Source: Bacillota bacterium
GTDB lineage: Bacteria; Bacillota; Clostridia; Lachnospirales; Lachnospiraceae
Assembly: GCA_023399055.1 (NCBI GenBank)
Contig: JAEWQV010000017.1
Span: 248,001-312,000, forward strand
Direction of reading: 5' to 3'
Length of the DNA stretch: 64,000 bases
Positions within the stretch are counted from its first letter, which is position 1. Each line of letters starts with the position of its first letter. Below the pieces are notes generated by a model. The model saw only the letters and a list, made by a program, of their open reading frames with translations, searched no databases and was not told the origin of the DNA. The translations under genes were made by a program, and so were the position numbers. This document shows positions 9,283 to 18,625 of this stretch, piece by piece.

Positions 9283-10128
9283 TTAATTATTCTTATCAAG
9301 GTTGAGTTCTGTTATAAGGGTTTCTTGCCCTTTCTTCCTATTACTATAATAAACTATAATAGCCAATATAATAAAAATAATTGAAACATACTGTGAGGTA
9401 GTTAAATTATAATACCTGCCCCTGATAGCATCACCACGAATATATTCGATACAAAACCGCCAAACTCCATAGAAGAACAGATAAATTACACAACAAATAC
9501 CAATTTTTCTACTGCGAATAAATACGAATAAATTAATAATGAATATGATGCTCAAAAAGCTAGCTTCCATTATTGGAACATTCCATACTGGTGTACCCAC
9601 TGGAGCCGTAATACCCAAAAAACCTTCTATAGAATAGGGTGGATATATAACTGATAGAGGATTTCTCTTTGTAGTAGCACTTCCCCAACAACAACCTCCA
9701 AAAAGACACCCTACTCTGCCAATCGCATGTGCCAGAGGAATTGCAACAGCCCCCATATCTAACAGTGGTAGTAAAGGTGTTTTAAACATTCGGCAATATA
9801 AAATCAAACCTGTTATTCCACCAATCAGCCCACCATAGAATACTATCTCTCCAAAGATAAATCCTAATACATTTTCAATTGACATTCCTTTATATGCTTC
9901 ATAATGAACGGCTACTGTTATGATATTGACCAACGGTTTTAGCAGGACTGCACCTAGTATAGCAAAGGCTAAAGAGAAGAGATACGCCAGTATTAGGTCG
10001 CTCTTTTCTCTCCCATATCTAACTTTTATACAATAAGATAATATAGCATAAGCTATTAAACAGCCTAATACAATAAATAAACCATAGGTGCCAATATGGC
10101 TATCAAATATATGAATAATTGGATACAT
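9283..10128 (-). CDS. lgt: prolipoprotein diacylglyceryl transferase
   Basis: Inner-membrane enzyme of about 281 residues with seven predicted membrane segments, which adds diacylglycerol to the lipobox cysteine of lipoproteins. The signature is present in the cysteine-rich form HAIGRVGCLFGGCCWG, a variant of the usual GRxGNF motif that I recall from Clostridia. A later conserved stretch, EYIRGDAIRGRY, is also seen. I place the start at the ATG at 10128, six bases after a GAGG; the frame stays open to a TTG at 10140. Several lipoproteins in this window would be its substrates. A stem-loop just upstream may limit read-through from the DUF4190 gene. Confidence 0.85.
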   Translation of the reverse strand: MYPIIHIFDSHIGTYGLFIVLGCLIAYAILSYCIKVRYGREKSDLILAYLFSLAFAILGAVLLKPLVNIITVAVHYEAYKGMSIENVLGFIFGEIVFYGGLIGGITGLILYCRMFKTPLLPLLDMGAVAIPLAHAIGRVGCLFGGCCWGSATTKRNPLSVIYPPYSIEGFLGITAPVGTPVWNVPIMEASFLSIIFIINLFVFIRSRKIGICCVIYLFFYGVWRFCIEYIRGDAIRGRYYNLTTSQYVSIIFIILAIIVYYSNRKKGQETLITELNLDKNN

Positions 10129-10142
10129 AATAAACCTCAAAA

Positions 10143-10164
10143 GGCGGCAGCCTAAGCTACCGCC
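10143..10164 (-). terminator. terminator/attenuator just before lgt
   Basis: GGCGGTAG and CTGCCGCC pair around a six-base loop and are followed by CCTTTT, which runs into the lgt ribosome-binding site. It ends most of the DUF4190 transcript or attenuates lgt. Confidence 0.65.
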
Positions 10165-10185
10165 CTAGTAATCAATGTTGTTAAT

Positions 10186-10452
10186 TTAGTATGTTGTTGC
10201 TAAAGAAGCCAGTAAGCCTCCGCAAAGAAGCATTAATAAAACAGCTCCTGCAAGACCGATAATTGATAATACGATACCAGCGGTTGCCATTCCTGTTGGC
10301 TCACCTATACTTTTTGATCTGTTTTTTCCTACAACCCCCAATATCAATCCAATGAGAGCACATAAGAAACCAACATAAGGAACCACTAAACCACAAATAC
10401 CTAACACTAAAGAAGCTACTGATAAACCTTTCCCTGACCCATTATTGCCCAT
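10186..10452 (-). CDS. small DUF4190-type membrane protein
   Basis: Protein of 88 residues with a glycine-rich N terminus, then two hydrophobic segments (about 10-42 and 57-82) around a short basic loop (GKNRSKSIGEPTG). This is the typical DUF4190 layout, in which glycine-rich helices are followed by a GMATAGIVLSIIG run. The function of the family is not known. A GGGAGGG ribosome-binding site precedes it. The gene is upstream of lgt on the same strand, separated by a stem-loop. Confidence 0.75.
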   Translation of the reverse strand: MGNNGSGKGLSVASLVLGICGLVVPYVGFLCALIGLILGVVGKNRSKSIGEPTGMATAGIVLSIIGLAGAVLLMLLCGGLLASLATTY

Positions 10453-10639
10453 AGAAAATACCCTCCCTATTATGTAATAAAATGTTGCTAAAAAATGTAT
10501 TTTATAAATATAATATAAATATTTTATAAATCTTTGTCAAGAAATATTCCATATAATCTCATATATTGCTGTAATATGCTACTATTCACCTTTATATAAC
10601 AAAAAACTACAAAATTGCATAATAGGATAGAATACCCTG

Positions 10640-11284
10640 TTAGAACAAACGAAAAATAGCAAGTAATATTAAAATGATACCACTTAACCAGGATAGACGA
10701 AAAGGAACTTTATCGCTTAGCTTCATTCCAATTAACTCCCCTGTTTTTACTGCCAGAGCGCTAAATATTATGGATGATATTAATATTGCCAAAATACTTA
10801 CATTTACCAATGCTGCACCTGCACCTGCCACCAAACTATCAATGGACAATGCGGTTGCAATGGATAGTGCTTCTTTGGGTGAAAGAACTTTAGAATCATC
10901 CACATCGGCTTCATTGGGATTTGCATAGATATTTAGAATAAAGTTTAGATTTAGCATACTAAATTCAATCTGTTTATTTATTGTGGTATGCTTATTTATC
11001 AGTGATTTTATTAGATTATCCAGAAGTTTAAAAACACCCAAGATAAATAATATACCAAAGGAAATTAAATGCAAAATACTACTAGGCAAAAATGGCTTTA
11101 AAAAAGTACCAAGCACTAGAGAAAGCCCCAATGCAGCTGTACACACTAAGGAGACAACTGCCACGGAGCTTTTCGGAATTTTTATTTTATTGCTGCCATA
11201 AGCAATACTTGCAATTAATGCATCGGTAGATAATGCAATTACAAAAACAACTGATTCAACAATTTTATATATAATATCATTCAT
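10640..11284 (-). CDS. ytaF: sporulation membrane protein YtaF (MntP-like fold)
   Basis: Integral membrane protein of about 214 residues with six predicted helices. It is built as two halves, each with an ALS-D motif (ALSTDALIASIAYGS and ATALSIDSLVAGAGAAL), as in the MntP/YtaF superfamily. The central cytoplasmic loop is poorly conserved. YtaF is a sporulation-associated protein of unknown biochemical role; an ion-export function is only suggested by the fold. The ATG at 11284 is chosen over an in-frame TTG at 11293. The neighbours give no functional clue. Confidence 0.75.
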   Translation of the reverse strand: MNDIIYKIVESVVFVIALSTDALIASIAYGSNKIKIPKSSVAVVSLVCTAALGLSLVLGTFLKPFLPSSILHLISFGILFILGVFKLLDNLIKSLINKHTTINKQIEFSMLNLNFILNIYANPNEADVDDSKVLSPKEALSIATALSIDSLVAGAGAALVNVSILAILISSIIFSALAVKTGELIGMKLSDKVPFRLSWLSGIILILLAIFRLF

Positions 11285-11414
11285 AAAAAACAACCTTAGT
11301 TATATCGTCGAAATTATCTTATGAGGGATCTTTGTACCAAGTTACCGATAAATAACTTTTTAGATTACTTAACTTTAATGGCAATATATTTTATTTTATC
11401 TATTAACTTTAAAA

Positions 11415-11439
11415 AACCAGCCGAATTATTCGACTGGTT
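11415..11439 (-). terminator. terminator of the malto-oligosaccharide operon
   Basis: AACCAG and CTGGTT pair in a tight stem just past the LacI-family stop codon and are followed by TTTTTT on the minus strand. Confidence 0.85.
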
Positions 11440-11452
11440 CCCTATTGTTAAC

Positions 11453-12469
11453 TTATATTCTTCTTCGGGTGGATTCTCTTACAATTAGATTTGGAAGTGT
11501 TGTATAAGACTGCACTTGAAGATTTGGTTTCTTTATTTTATTTAAAATTAATTTCCCTGCCTGGACACCCACATCATATACATCGATATTTACTACCGTA
11601 AGCATTGGGTCTGTAATTTGGGAGAAGGGATAATCATCAAAAGTTATAATTCCCATTTGTTTTGGTATAGGTATCGCATGTCCTGTAATTGATTTTACAA
11701 CCCCTAACGCAATGTGATTATTGGCACAGATCACAGCATCGGGAATTATCTCTCCTGCAAATAGCTGTTCCATCATTCGATATCCGTCCAGCCTTGTGGA
11801 TTTCCCTCTTTTAATAAAGGACTCCTCTAATTTAAGCTTTCGGTCTGATAATGCGGTGATGGCACCTTGGAGTCTTCTGGTACTAATCATATCACTATCC
11901 ACTCCGCCAATAAAAGCTATCTTGCGATATCCCTGATCCAGCAGATGCGTGGCAGCAATTTCACCGGACAGGTAATTATTATTATCAATCCAGCAGAGCT
12001 GACTTTCAAAGCTCGGATAGCCAATGACGATGTGAGGAAAGCCCGCCTTTAAGATACGCAGGGAAATCTCCTTTGTGATCACGGAAGCATGAATAACAAT
12101 TCCATCCGCACTGTTCTGTGAAAGGATACGGTCAATGACCTCCAACTGGTTCTCTTGGTTTATACTAAGGATACTTAGAGTATAATTCTTGCTGCTTAAG
12201 ATGCTTTGCAGTCCGGACATAATCTCAAACATATGGGGATTAACAAATGCCGTATTACGCTCCAGATTGGTTATAAAGATGATATTATGGGTGGACCTCC
12301 TGGCAAAATTCTGTGCACGAAGATTGGGGTGATAGTTTAACTCCTTCATCACCTGTTTTACCCGTTCCACTGTGGCTTCGGATATCGACGGTACCTGATT
12401 GATTACCTTTGATACCGTTGCCGTAGAAACTTCCGCCTTCTTCGCCACATCCTTAATTGTAACTGCCAT
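11453..12469 (-). CDS. LacI-family regulator of the maltodextrin operon
   Basis: DNA-binding repressor of about 338 residues. It has an N-terminal LacI helix-turn-helix (TIKDVAKKAEVSTATVSKVI) and hinge helix (NYHPNLRAQNFARRS), followed by a periplasmic-binding-protein-like sugar-sensing domain. The start is set at the ATG at 12469, six bases after GGAGGG; the frame opens earlier at 12493. It lies 33 bases after the GH13 enzyme and is probably co-transcribed. The two GGTAAnCGnTTACC palindromes at 18259 and 18336 are good candidate operators, by analogy with MalR-type regulators of Firmicutes. Confidence 0.9.
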   Translation of the reverse strand: MAVTIKDVAKKAEVSTATVSKVINQVPSISEATVERVKQVMKELNYHPNLRAQNFARRSTHNIIFITNLERNTAFVNPHMFEIMSGLQSILSSKNYTLSILSINQENQLEVIDRILSQNSADGIVIHASVITKEISLRILKAGFPHIVIGYPSFESQLCWIDNNNYLSGEIAATHLLDQGYRKIAFIGGVDSDMISTRRLQGAITALSDRKLKLEESFIKRGKSTRLDGYRMMEQLFAGEIIPDAVICANNHIALGVVKSITGHAIPIPKQMGIITFDDYPFSQITDPMLTVVNIDVYDVGVQAGKLILNKIKKPNLQVQSYTTLPNLIVRESTRRRI

Positions 12470-12502
12470 AACCACCCTCCTGTTACACTTCACCTATAAA
12501 TC

Positions 12503-14242
12503 TTACTTATTATAATCCAAAGCCTTCCTTTTTGCAATGAGGTACCCATAGCCTGATAAATTACCGGCATTATAATCGGATTGCATTAAAATCTCATACT
12601 CGGTCTCCGACAATTCAAAACCAACTTCCTTACTACCGGCATTCAGGGCAATTATTAAGCTTTCCTTATCCGTATATCGTTCAAAGGCATATATTTTTTC
12701 ACCCTGAGGAGCATGAAGAGTACGATACTCTCCTCTCCTTAACGCTGCCTGCTCCTTTCGAAGAGCAATTGACTGCTGATAAAAAAGAAACATCTCATTT
12801 TCTTCGTCCCAACGCATAGGACTACGATATTCCTCTTCTAAAATTCCTGCAATTTGCTGCTCATCCCCATAAAAGACCGAAGGTGGTCCGATAAAGGTCA
12901 TTTGAAAGAGTATGGCCAGGCGAAATCTGGGCAAATCCTTCTCACATAGGGACAGGAATCTTGATACATCGTGACTGTCCAAAAGATTTAGCTGTCCGTA
13001 AAGCATATTCTTGTTATATCTCATTCTCATATGAGTAACCCTTGCATCAAATTCCTCGGCATCCATGGCCTGTATGGCAAAGAACTCTTTGCAATTCTTG
13101 CGAAAATCATAATTCATGGAGGAATCAAACTGGTCCCCCTGCAGCCAATGCTGCGCCGTCTCCCAGACCTCCCCAATTAAGAAACTGTCCGGTTTTACGC
13201 CCTTTGCAGTTTTTCGAAAAGCACGCCAAAAGTCATCATTCACCTCACTGGCAACATCCAATCTCCAGCCGTCAACGTCAAATTCCTGCAGCCAATGAGC
13301 ACAAACCTTGCAGAAATATTCTAATACCTCCGGGTGAGAGGTATTCATCTTTGGCATTAAACGTTCATACCCAAAACAGTCATAGTTTGGAATATCCTCC
13401 ATATTGTCAGGTTTAATCACCGGATAGCTTAGTCGGTAAAACCAGTCCTTATAGCGGCTGTCCGCTCCCTTCTCCACCACATCCAGAAATGCAAAGAAGT
13501 TCCAGCCACAATGGTTGAACACGCCATCGATGATTACCTTAATTCCATGGCTGTGATAGATTTGTACCATGTTCCTAAATTCCTCATCCGTGCCAAAGCA
13601 GGGGTCTACATGAAAATAATCAATTAAATCGTATTTATGATACTCACCCGCCACAAAAAATGGATTAATATAGATGCAGTTAAAGCCCAGTTTCTGAATA
13701 TAATCCACATTCTCCGTAATTCCCTGAATGCTGCCTCCGAGCTTACCCCTGGTGGGTATTCCCTGATAATCTACTTCCCTGGCTTCTAAACTAATGCTAC
13801 GACGGGAAGTGGCAAAGCTGTCGGGAAATATATTATAAATCACGGCATCCTTTGCCCATTCCGGGATATCCGCAATATCCTCCCGCCGATTAAAAGGAAA
13901 CTGGTAGTAGTCTGATCTGCTGTCTACTGTGTGTGAATGGAACAAATCCGAATAATACAGTAAGGTTTCTTTTTCATCACTTACCTCAAAATAATAACAA
14001 ATCCTGGTATAAGGACTTTGGAGTAAAACTTCAAAATAATCAAATAACTGATCCTGTGCCACCAGCTCCATATCGGTGGTGGAAAATATCACCGGTGTCA
14101 ATCGACAGGACCTGTCACCATAAAATAACCGACAGCTTTTTAAGTCTCCTCTTGCTGCTCTTAGGCGAAATACCACATGGGTTTCATCTACACCATGGGC
14201 ATAGTTTGACATCGGAATATGTAATATAGCTTCTCGTTTCAT
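12503..14242 (-). CDS. GH13 alpha-glucosidase, neopullulanase/cyclomaltodextrinase type
   Basis: Intracellular enzyme of about 579 residues with an N-terminal beta-sandwich (about 1-125) as in the GH13_20 subfamily, then a TIM-barrel catalytic domain. The four conserved regions are visible: DGVFNHCG, DGWRLDVASEV with the nucleophile aspartate (about 327), LIGEVWE with the acid/base glutamate (about 358), and LLDSHDVSRF with the third acid (about 421). No signal peptide is seen, so it would cut malto-oligosaccharides or cyclodextrins after uptake by the adjacent ABC transporter. The ATG at 14242 follows GGAG by six bases. Exact specificity cannot be read from sequence. Confidence 0.88.
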   Translation of the reverse strand: MKREAILHIPMSNYAHGVDETHVVFRLRAARGDLKSCRLFYGDRSCRLTPVIFSTTDMELVAQDQLFDYFEVLLQSPYTRICYYFEVSDEKETLLYYSDLFHSHTVDSRSDYYQFPFNRREDIADIPEWAKDAVIYNIFPDSFATSRRSISLEAREVDYQGIPTRGKLGGSIQGITENVDYIQKLGFNCIYINPFFVAGEYHKYDLIDYFHVDPCFGTDEEFRNMVQIYHSHGIKVIIDGVFNHCGWNFFAFLDVVEKGADSRYKDWFYRLSYPVIKPDNMEDIPNYDCFGYERLMPKMNTSHPEVLEYFCKVCAHWLQEFDVDGWRLDVASEVNDDFWRAFRKTAKGVKPDSFLIGEVWETAQHWLQGDQFDSSMNYDFRKNCKEFFAIQAMDAEEFDARVTHMRMRYNKNMLYGQLNLLDSHDVSRFLSLCEKDLPRFRLAILFQMTFIGPPSVFYGDEQQIAGILEEEYRSPMRWDEENEMFLFYQQSIALRKEQAALRRGEYRTLHAPQGEKIYAFERYTDKESLIIALNAGSKEVGFELSETEYEILMQSDYNAGNLSGYGYLIAKRKALDYNK

Positions 14243-14285
14243 CAGTGTCTCCATTCCGCTGCCACTGGCAGCTGTTTTTCTAAAC

Positions 14286-15128
14286 TTAACCCTTCACGCC
14301 TCCGACCGTAAGACCGGATACCATATATTTTTGGAACTTAAAGAATATAATCAGAATTGGCAAAGAGATCAAAAGTGAAGCAGCTGAAAAGATTGGCCAG
14401 TTTCCTGACATTTCCGTGGCTTGCAAGGAATATAAGCCTCCTGCCAGTGTGTAATTCTCTGTTCCGGTCATAAAAGTAATGGCAAAGATATATTCATTCC
14501 ATACAAAAATCAGAATCATAACCATTACAACAATGATGGAGGGTCTTGCCAGAGGAAGAATAATTCTCATTACTAACTGCAAATCAGTGGCACCGTCCAT
14601 TTTACCTGCTTCCTCAATTTCATTGGGTATCGTATCAAAATACCCTTTCAAATTCCACAATCCAAAAATGCACATAGTTCCAGTATAAATAATAATTAGT
14701 CCCAGCTTTGAATCCATTAACCCCATCGTACTGATTAACTTATATATTGCCAGCATGGATAGAATGGAGGGAAAAGCATTTAGGATCAATAAAAGGTATA
14801 AGATTGTTTTCTTACCCGGAAAGCGGAATCTGGAAAAGGCATAGGCCGAAGGGATTGCAAAGGTTAAGGAAAGTACAACGGTGGATACCGCCAATAATAA
14901 GCTGTTCTTCAGCCACAAAAGCACCGGCTCCTCAAAAAGTACAGCTCTATAATTCTTTAGTGTCAGTGCCTTGGGAAGAAAGCTGAACTCCTTGCTTAGC
15001 AGGCTATTCTGGGCACTTAAGGATACCGAAAGGGCATACAAGATCGGAACCATACTGATAAAGCACACAAGAATTAATATGATATGAACAACGGATAACT
15101 GAATTCGCTCTTTTTTCTTTTTGCTCAT
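14286..15128 (-). CDS. ABC sugar transporter permease, MalG type
   Basis: Inner-membrane permease of 280 residues with six predicted helices. The ATPase-contact EAA loop reads EEAGKMDGATDLQLVMRI, followed by LPLARPS. It pairs with the MalF-type permease, whose stop codon it overlaps by four bases (ATGA), a sign of translational coupling. The predicted substrate is malto-oligosaccharide, given the binding protein, the GH13 enzyme and the LacI regulator in the same run of genes. As in many Firmicutes, no ATPase gene is included, so a shared MsmK/MalK-like ATPase elsewhere is expected. Confidence 0.9.
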   Translation of the reverse strand: MSKKKKERIQLSVVHIILILVCFISMVPILYALSVSLSAQNSLLSKEFSFLPKALTLKNYRAVLFEEPVLLWLKNSLLLAVSTVVLSLTFAIPSAYAFSRFRFPGKKTILYLLLILNAFPSILSMLAIYKLISTMGLMDSKLGLIIIYTGTMCIFGLWNLKGYFDTIPNEIEEAGKMDGATDLQLVMRIILPLARPSIIVVMVMILIFVWNEYIFAITFMTGTENYTLAGGLYSLQATEMSGNWPIFSAASLLISLPILIIFFKFQKYMVSGLTVGGVKG

Positions 15129-16012
15129 GCTCCCTTCAGCTCCTTTCTGGTAAACAGCGTAAACATAATTAATATTGCAAATATTAATACCGATATGGCA
15201 GAACTATATCCATAGTTATTTGTGACAAATGCATTCTCATGGGCATAAGTCAGAATGGTATGAATATTTGCTCCGGTCTTAGCGCCTGATTGCTGGGTCA
15301 GCAAATAGATGATGTCAAATTGCTTAAAGGTTGTAAAAATCGTAATAATTACAGCTGGTGCCACAACCGGGCGTATAGAAGGTATCGTAATATAACCTGC
15401 CTTTTTCAACCAACCCGCCCCATCCAGCTCCGCACTTTCATAATAAGAACGGTCCACACTTTGCAAAGCACCATCAATTATCATAATCATGAAGGGTAGT
15501 GCCAGCCATAGATTAACTGCGGTACAGGATAAAAATGCGGTTATATCATTGTTTAACCATCGTACCGGTTCGATTCCCAATCGCTCCAGCCATTGATTTA
15601 ATAATCCGAACTTGGAATTGAACATCCCCGTCTTCCATAATAAGATTGATACATATCCAGGCATTGCCCAGGGAAACATTAGGATGGTCTTATATACATT
15701 CCGGCATCTAAGCTTATTGGTATTTAGTAATAATGCCAATGCAAAAGCAATTACCATTTGCAATACCATATTAACTCCTGTCCATACCACCGTCATAATT
15801 AATGCCCGAAGGAAGCCGGAGTCGGCTACCAACAGAGCTTTCTTATAATTTTGCAGCCCTTGTAGGGTATAATCAAACCAATGATATACATTCATATTGG
15901 TCATTGAGATATATCCGGTATAAAGAATGGGAAATACCACAACGATAACTATAATGCTTAGGGATGGAAGGGCATATAAATAAGGCTTCCAGTTATGTCT
16001 TTTCTTTTTCAC
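15125..16012 (-). CDS. ABC sugar transporter permease, MalF type
   Basis: Inner-membrane permease of 295 residues with six predicted helices and the EAA loop ESAELDGAGWLKKAGYI. Unlike E. coli MalF it lacks a large extra periplasmic domain, as usual in Gram-positive bacteria. It follows the solute-binding lipoprotein gene by 21 bases and overlaps the MalG-type gene by four bases. Confidence 0.9.
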   Translation of the reverse strand: MKKKRHNWKPYLYALPSLSIIVIVVVFPILYTGYISMTNMNVYHWFDYTLQGLQNYKKALLVADSGFLRALIMTVVWTGVNMVLQMVIAFALALLLNTNKLRCRNVYKTILMFPWAMPGYVSILLWKTGMFNSKFGLLNQWLERLGIEPVRWLNNDITAFLSCTAVNLWLALPFMIMIIDGALQSVDRSYYESAELDGAGWLKKAGYITIPSIRPVVAPAVIITIFTTFKQFDIIYLLTQQSGAKTGANIHTILTYAHENAFVTNNYGYSSAISVLIFAILIMFTLFTRKELKGA

Positions 16013-16033
16013 GTCACACGCTTACCTTTCCTA

Positions 16034-17338
16034 CTACTTCATCGCAGCAATTAAATCTTCCGCTTCCTTCTGTGCTTTCTGTGCATCCTCACTGGGGTCC
16101 CCTCCGCTCATATTAATGGAAGCCAGCATATTACTGGTCACCGACCACATAACATCCATCTCTGGTATATTTGGCATGGAAACTGCTTTCTCTGCGGTAT
16201 CTTTCATCATCATTACCATTTCATCCTGTTTCACGGTCTCATCTTCATAGCAAAGCTTATTGGCAGGTGCACAACCGCTGGCATTGGCCATAGCGATTCC
16301 AATATCAGTATTGGTTAAAAGATTTAATACTTCGGTTATAGCAGCTTTCTTTTTCTCTGCTGCCACCTTCAGTACATGGATACCCTGGGTTCCCGAATAT
16401 GGAGCCAGAGGCAGACCTGTTTCATCTACGACAGGCATGGAAGCAAAGCCCAAATCAATTCCTCTGCTTCGAATACTCGGTACCAGCCAGGGTCCACCAA
16501 TAATGGAATCTGCCATTCCTTCCAGGAATAAAATATTTACCGTATTATAGTCGCTTTCCCCCGGCATATAATCCACAAATTTCTTATGATAGGTTAAAGC
16601 CTGAACGGACTGAGCAGAGTTAAGTGCAGGGATTCCCTGTTCGTCAATTACTGTACCTCCAAAGCCATGAATCCATGGGATACTGTAGTAAGCGGTGCTA
16701 TGCTGCTCAACAAAGCCATATCTGTCACCGGAGGTGTTCTCTTTCATATAGCCATATAAGCCTTCCGTCGTTGCAGGTACCTCATCCTCACTCATATACT
16801 CCTTGTTATACATAAAAAGGAGGGTCTCATAATACAACGGTAACTGGTAAATTTCATCTTTATACTTAGCTGCGGATACTGTTACATCCATATAATTCTT
16901 ATATATTTCCTCTGAAATAAAATCGGTAATTGGTGCTAGAATACCCATCTCCGCATAGACTCCGATTTTATCATGAGCAAAGAAATACATATCCGGAGCA
17001 GATTTAGGATCATTGCCAACTAATTTAAGTGCATCCGTCAGCCCTTCCTTCTTAATCAGTGTTACGACAATTTGTGGTGCCAGTTTATCTAGCTCTGCCT
17101 GTAAAACGGAAGCAACCGCCTCCTCCTTATCATGCCAGATGGTCAGTTCCACTGGCTCGGATGAAGTGTTCTCTGCCTCGCTGCCAGAAATATTCTCTTG
17201 ATTATCTGTACTTGTTTCTGAACCACTCCCTGTTTTCTGCTGCTTGATATCAGAGCTTCCCTTCTGATTTCCTTTACAGCCCGCCAACACAACTACCATT
17301 GAAATTAATAGTAATAGATATAATAATAATTTTCTCAT
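16034..17338 (-). CDS. maltodextrin-type solute-binding lipoprotein, MalE type
   Basis: Extracellular lipoprotein of about 434 residues. The signal peptide ends in a lipobox (VVLAGC), followed by a Ser/Thr/Glu-rich linker and a family 1 solute-binding domain. Typical features are ELTIWHDKEE at its start, MYNKEYM in the middle and GGPWLVPSIRSRGIDLGFASMP. The ATG at 17338 is chosen because GGAG lies upstream at good distance; the frame opens at 17362. It delivers oligosaccharide to the two downstream permeases. The wall-bound starch-binding protein upstream may supply it with substrate. Confidence 0.88.
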   Translation of the reverse strand: MRKLLLYLLLLISMVVVLAGCKGNQKGSSDIKQQKTGSGSETSTDNQENISGSEAENTSSEPVELTIWHDKEEAVASVLQAELDKLAPQIVVTLIKKEGLTDALKLVGNDPKSAPDMYFFAHDKIGVYAEMGILAPITDFISEEIYKNYMDVTVSAAKYKDEIYQLPLYYETLLFMYNKEYMSEDEVPATTEGLYGYMKENTSGDRYGFVEQHSTAYYSIPWIHGFGGTVIDEQGIPALNSAQSVQALTYHKKFVDYMPGESDYNTVNILFLEGMADSIIGGPWLVPSIRSRGIDLGFASMPVVDETGLPLAPYSGTQGIHVLKVAAEKKKAAITEVLNLLTNTDIGIAMANASGCAPANKLCYEDETVKQDEMVMMMKDTAEKAVSMPNIPEMDVMWSVTSNMLASINMSGGDPSEDAQKAQKEAEDLIAAMK

Positions 17339-17445
17339 ATCTCTCTCCATTTCCGCACACATGCTCTGCGCAACTAAGTAAGTACCTTTGTATGCTTTAC
17401 ACTAAGACTGAAAGGGTACAAACTTATATTCCCACTCTTAAGAAA

Positions 17446-17475
17446 ATGAGGAACGCTAAATGCTACGTTCCTCAT
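17446..17475 (-). terminator. stem-loop between the starch-binding protein and malE-type gene
   Basis: A perfect 10 bp stem (ATGAGGAACG/CGTTCCTCAT) followed by TTTTCTT on the minus strand. It would end, or partly attenuate, the transcript of the upstream starch-binding protein. Confidence 0.65.
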
Positions 17476-17548
17476 GCTTCCATATTGTCAGTAGCAGTTC
17501 CCAGTTGATTGACCAAACAACAATGGGGAATTGCTCTTCGGTACTTAT

Positions 17549-18094
17549 TTATCTGGTCTTTTTGCTTTTTGCTTTCATTGCACCAATACCTGATAGCGCT
17601 GCAGCTCCAAGCCAGATACCTGCTACAGGTAAAACACCTGTCTTTGGAACATCGGTTGCAGCTGTTGTTTCAGAAGCTGTTTCTTCTGCTACATCTCCTG
17701 CTGCAAATCCTTCCGGAGCTTCATATGTAACTGTAGTGGAGAAATCCTCTGCAACTGTAATCCAGAGTTCATTTGCTTCAATACTTACGTCGGAAGTCTG
17801 TCCACCTCCGTCTACACCTTCGTTAATTATAATTGAATTAACCCAGCTCGGAAGTTCGTAAGAATACCACCCTTCATTTGCATCATCCTTTACCAGTTTC
17901 TCACCTGGCCAGGCTTCGAATGCATTCGTTCCATCTGGTGCAGACCAAGCCCATAAACCGGGTGCTGTCCAGGCAGAAGGTACTTTTGCATAAATTGTAA
18001 ACTTCTCTGCTGCAAATACGGAACCTGTAATAGATAAACTCATTAGTAAAGATAAAACCATAACACCAATCACTAATTTTTTTGTTTTTTTCAT
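17549..18094 (-). CDS. small surface-anchored starch-binding protein (CBM26-like)
   Basis: Secreted protein of 181 residues. A signal peptide (about 1-28, ending SVFA) is followed by one compact carbohydrate-binding domain rich in tryptophan (about 30-125), with WAWSAPDGTNAFEAWPG and a WITVAEDF end typical of CBM25/26 starch-binding modules. A Thr/Glu-rich spacer then leads to VPKTG, a hydrophobic helix and a basic tail, a sortase-type signal with V in place of the usual L. It has no catalytic domain. It may hold starch or dextrin near the MalE-type receptor. Strong ribosome-binding site (GAAAGGAG). Confidence 0.78.
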   Translation of the reverse strand: MKKTKKLVIGVMVLSLLMSLSITGSVFAAEKFTIYAKVPSAWTAPGLWAWSAPDGTNAFEAWPGEKLVKDDANEGWYSYELPSWVNSIIINEGVDGGGQTSDVSIEANELWITVAEDFSTTVTYEAPEGFAAGDVAEETASETTAATDVPKTGVLPVAGIWLGAAALSGIGAMKAKSKKTR

Positions 18095-18258
18095 ACCTAT
18101 TCTCCTTTCAGACTCTCCTATAACAAAATATTAATTTTAGACATTCATTTCGTATACCTTAGCATCGGACGATGCCCTGTACTATGAATGCACTGAACAG
18201 TTACCTGTTTTGTAAGATTATAATATCATTTGGTATTAAGAAAATCAATGTTAAAATA

Positions 18259-18272
18259 GGTAATCGGTTACC
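18259..18272. promoter_or_regulatory. LacI-family operator 1
   Basis: Near-perfect 14 bp palindrome GGTAATCGGTTACC with a central CG, the form bound by LacI-family regulators. It lies about 37 bases upstream of the TATAAT of the starch-binding protein gene. Confidence 0.65.
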
Positions 18273-18335
18273 TTAATAAAACACTCTATTTACGGGCATT
18301 TACTAAATATATTAATTATATAATTAATATATTTA

Positions 18336-18349
18336 GGTAACCGTTTACC
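18336..18349. promoter_or_regulatory. LacI-family operator 2
   Basis: Palindrome GGTAACCGTTTACC, 77 bp centre to centre from operator 1, about seven helical turns, compatible with looping by a tetramer or dimer pair. Confidence 0.65.
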
Positions 18350-18625
18350 TTAAATTAAAGTACTAATTACTCTATCTTTTTTATTATTTTTCCATGTTTG
18401 ATTGGCCATTGCCGCTTCCTTAATTTGTACTTATTAATTTTCGTAAATTCTATTTACAGACAAAGAAAAAAGTACTAAATTATCATATGGAAACTATAAT
18501 ACAGTATTCTATATCTATATGGGAAGGAATCCTTACCTTTCAGCAGTTCCTGTGTAAATGAATTTTTACATTCACACTTTGTATTTATCCTGAATCACAG
18601 CTTTTTGTAAGGATGGCGAATTTAT

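Larger units (their letters stand above)
18095..18625. promoter_or_regulatory. divergent regulatory region with two LacI-type operators
   Basis: This 531-base gap separates the starch-binding protein gene (minus) from the Nramp gene (plus). It contains palindromes GGTAATCGGTTACC (18259-18272) and GGTAACCGTTTACC (18336-18349), a TATAAT for the minus gene at 18217-18222 without a good -35, and a smaller palindrome AACAGTTACCTGTT at 18196-18209 near the expected transcription start. No open reading frame of note. Confidence 0.65.

Noticed and set aside
13042..13416. Plus-strand frame of 124 codons inside the GH13 gene
   Set aside because: Antisense shadow of a well-supported enzyme gene; no start signals.
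18540..18625. Manganese or other metal riboswitch before the Nramp gene
   Set aside because: There is a hairpin (GTGTAAATG with CATTCACAC), but the conserved core of the yybP-ykoY class or the M-box could not be recognised.
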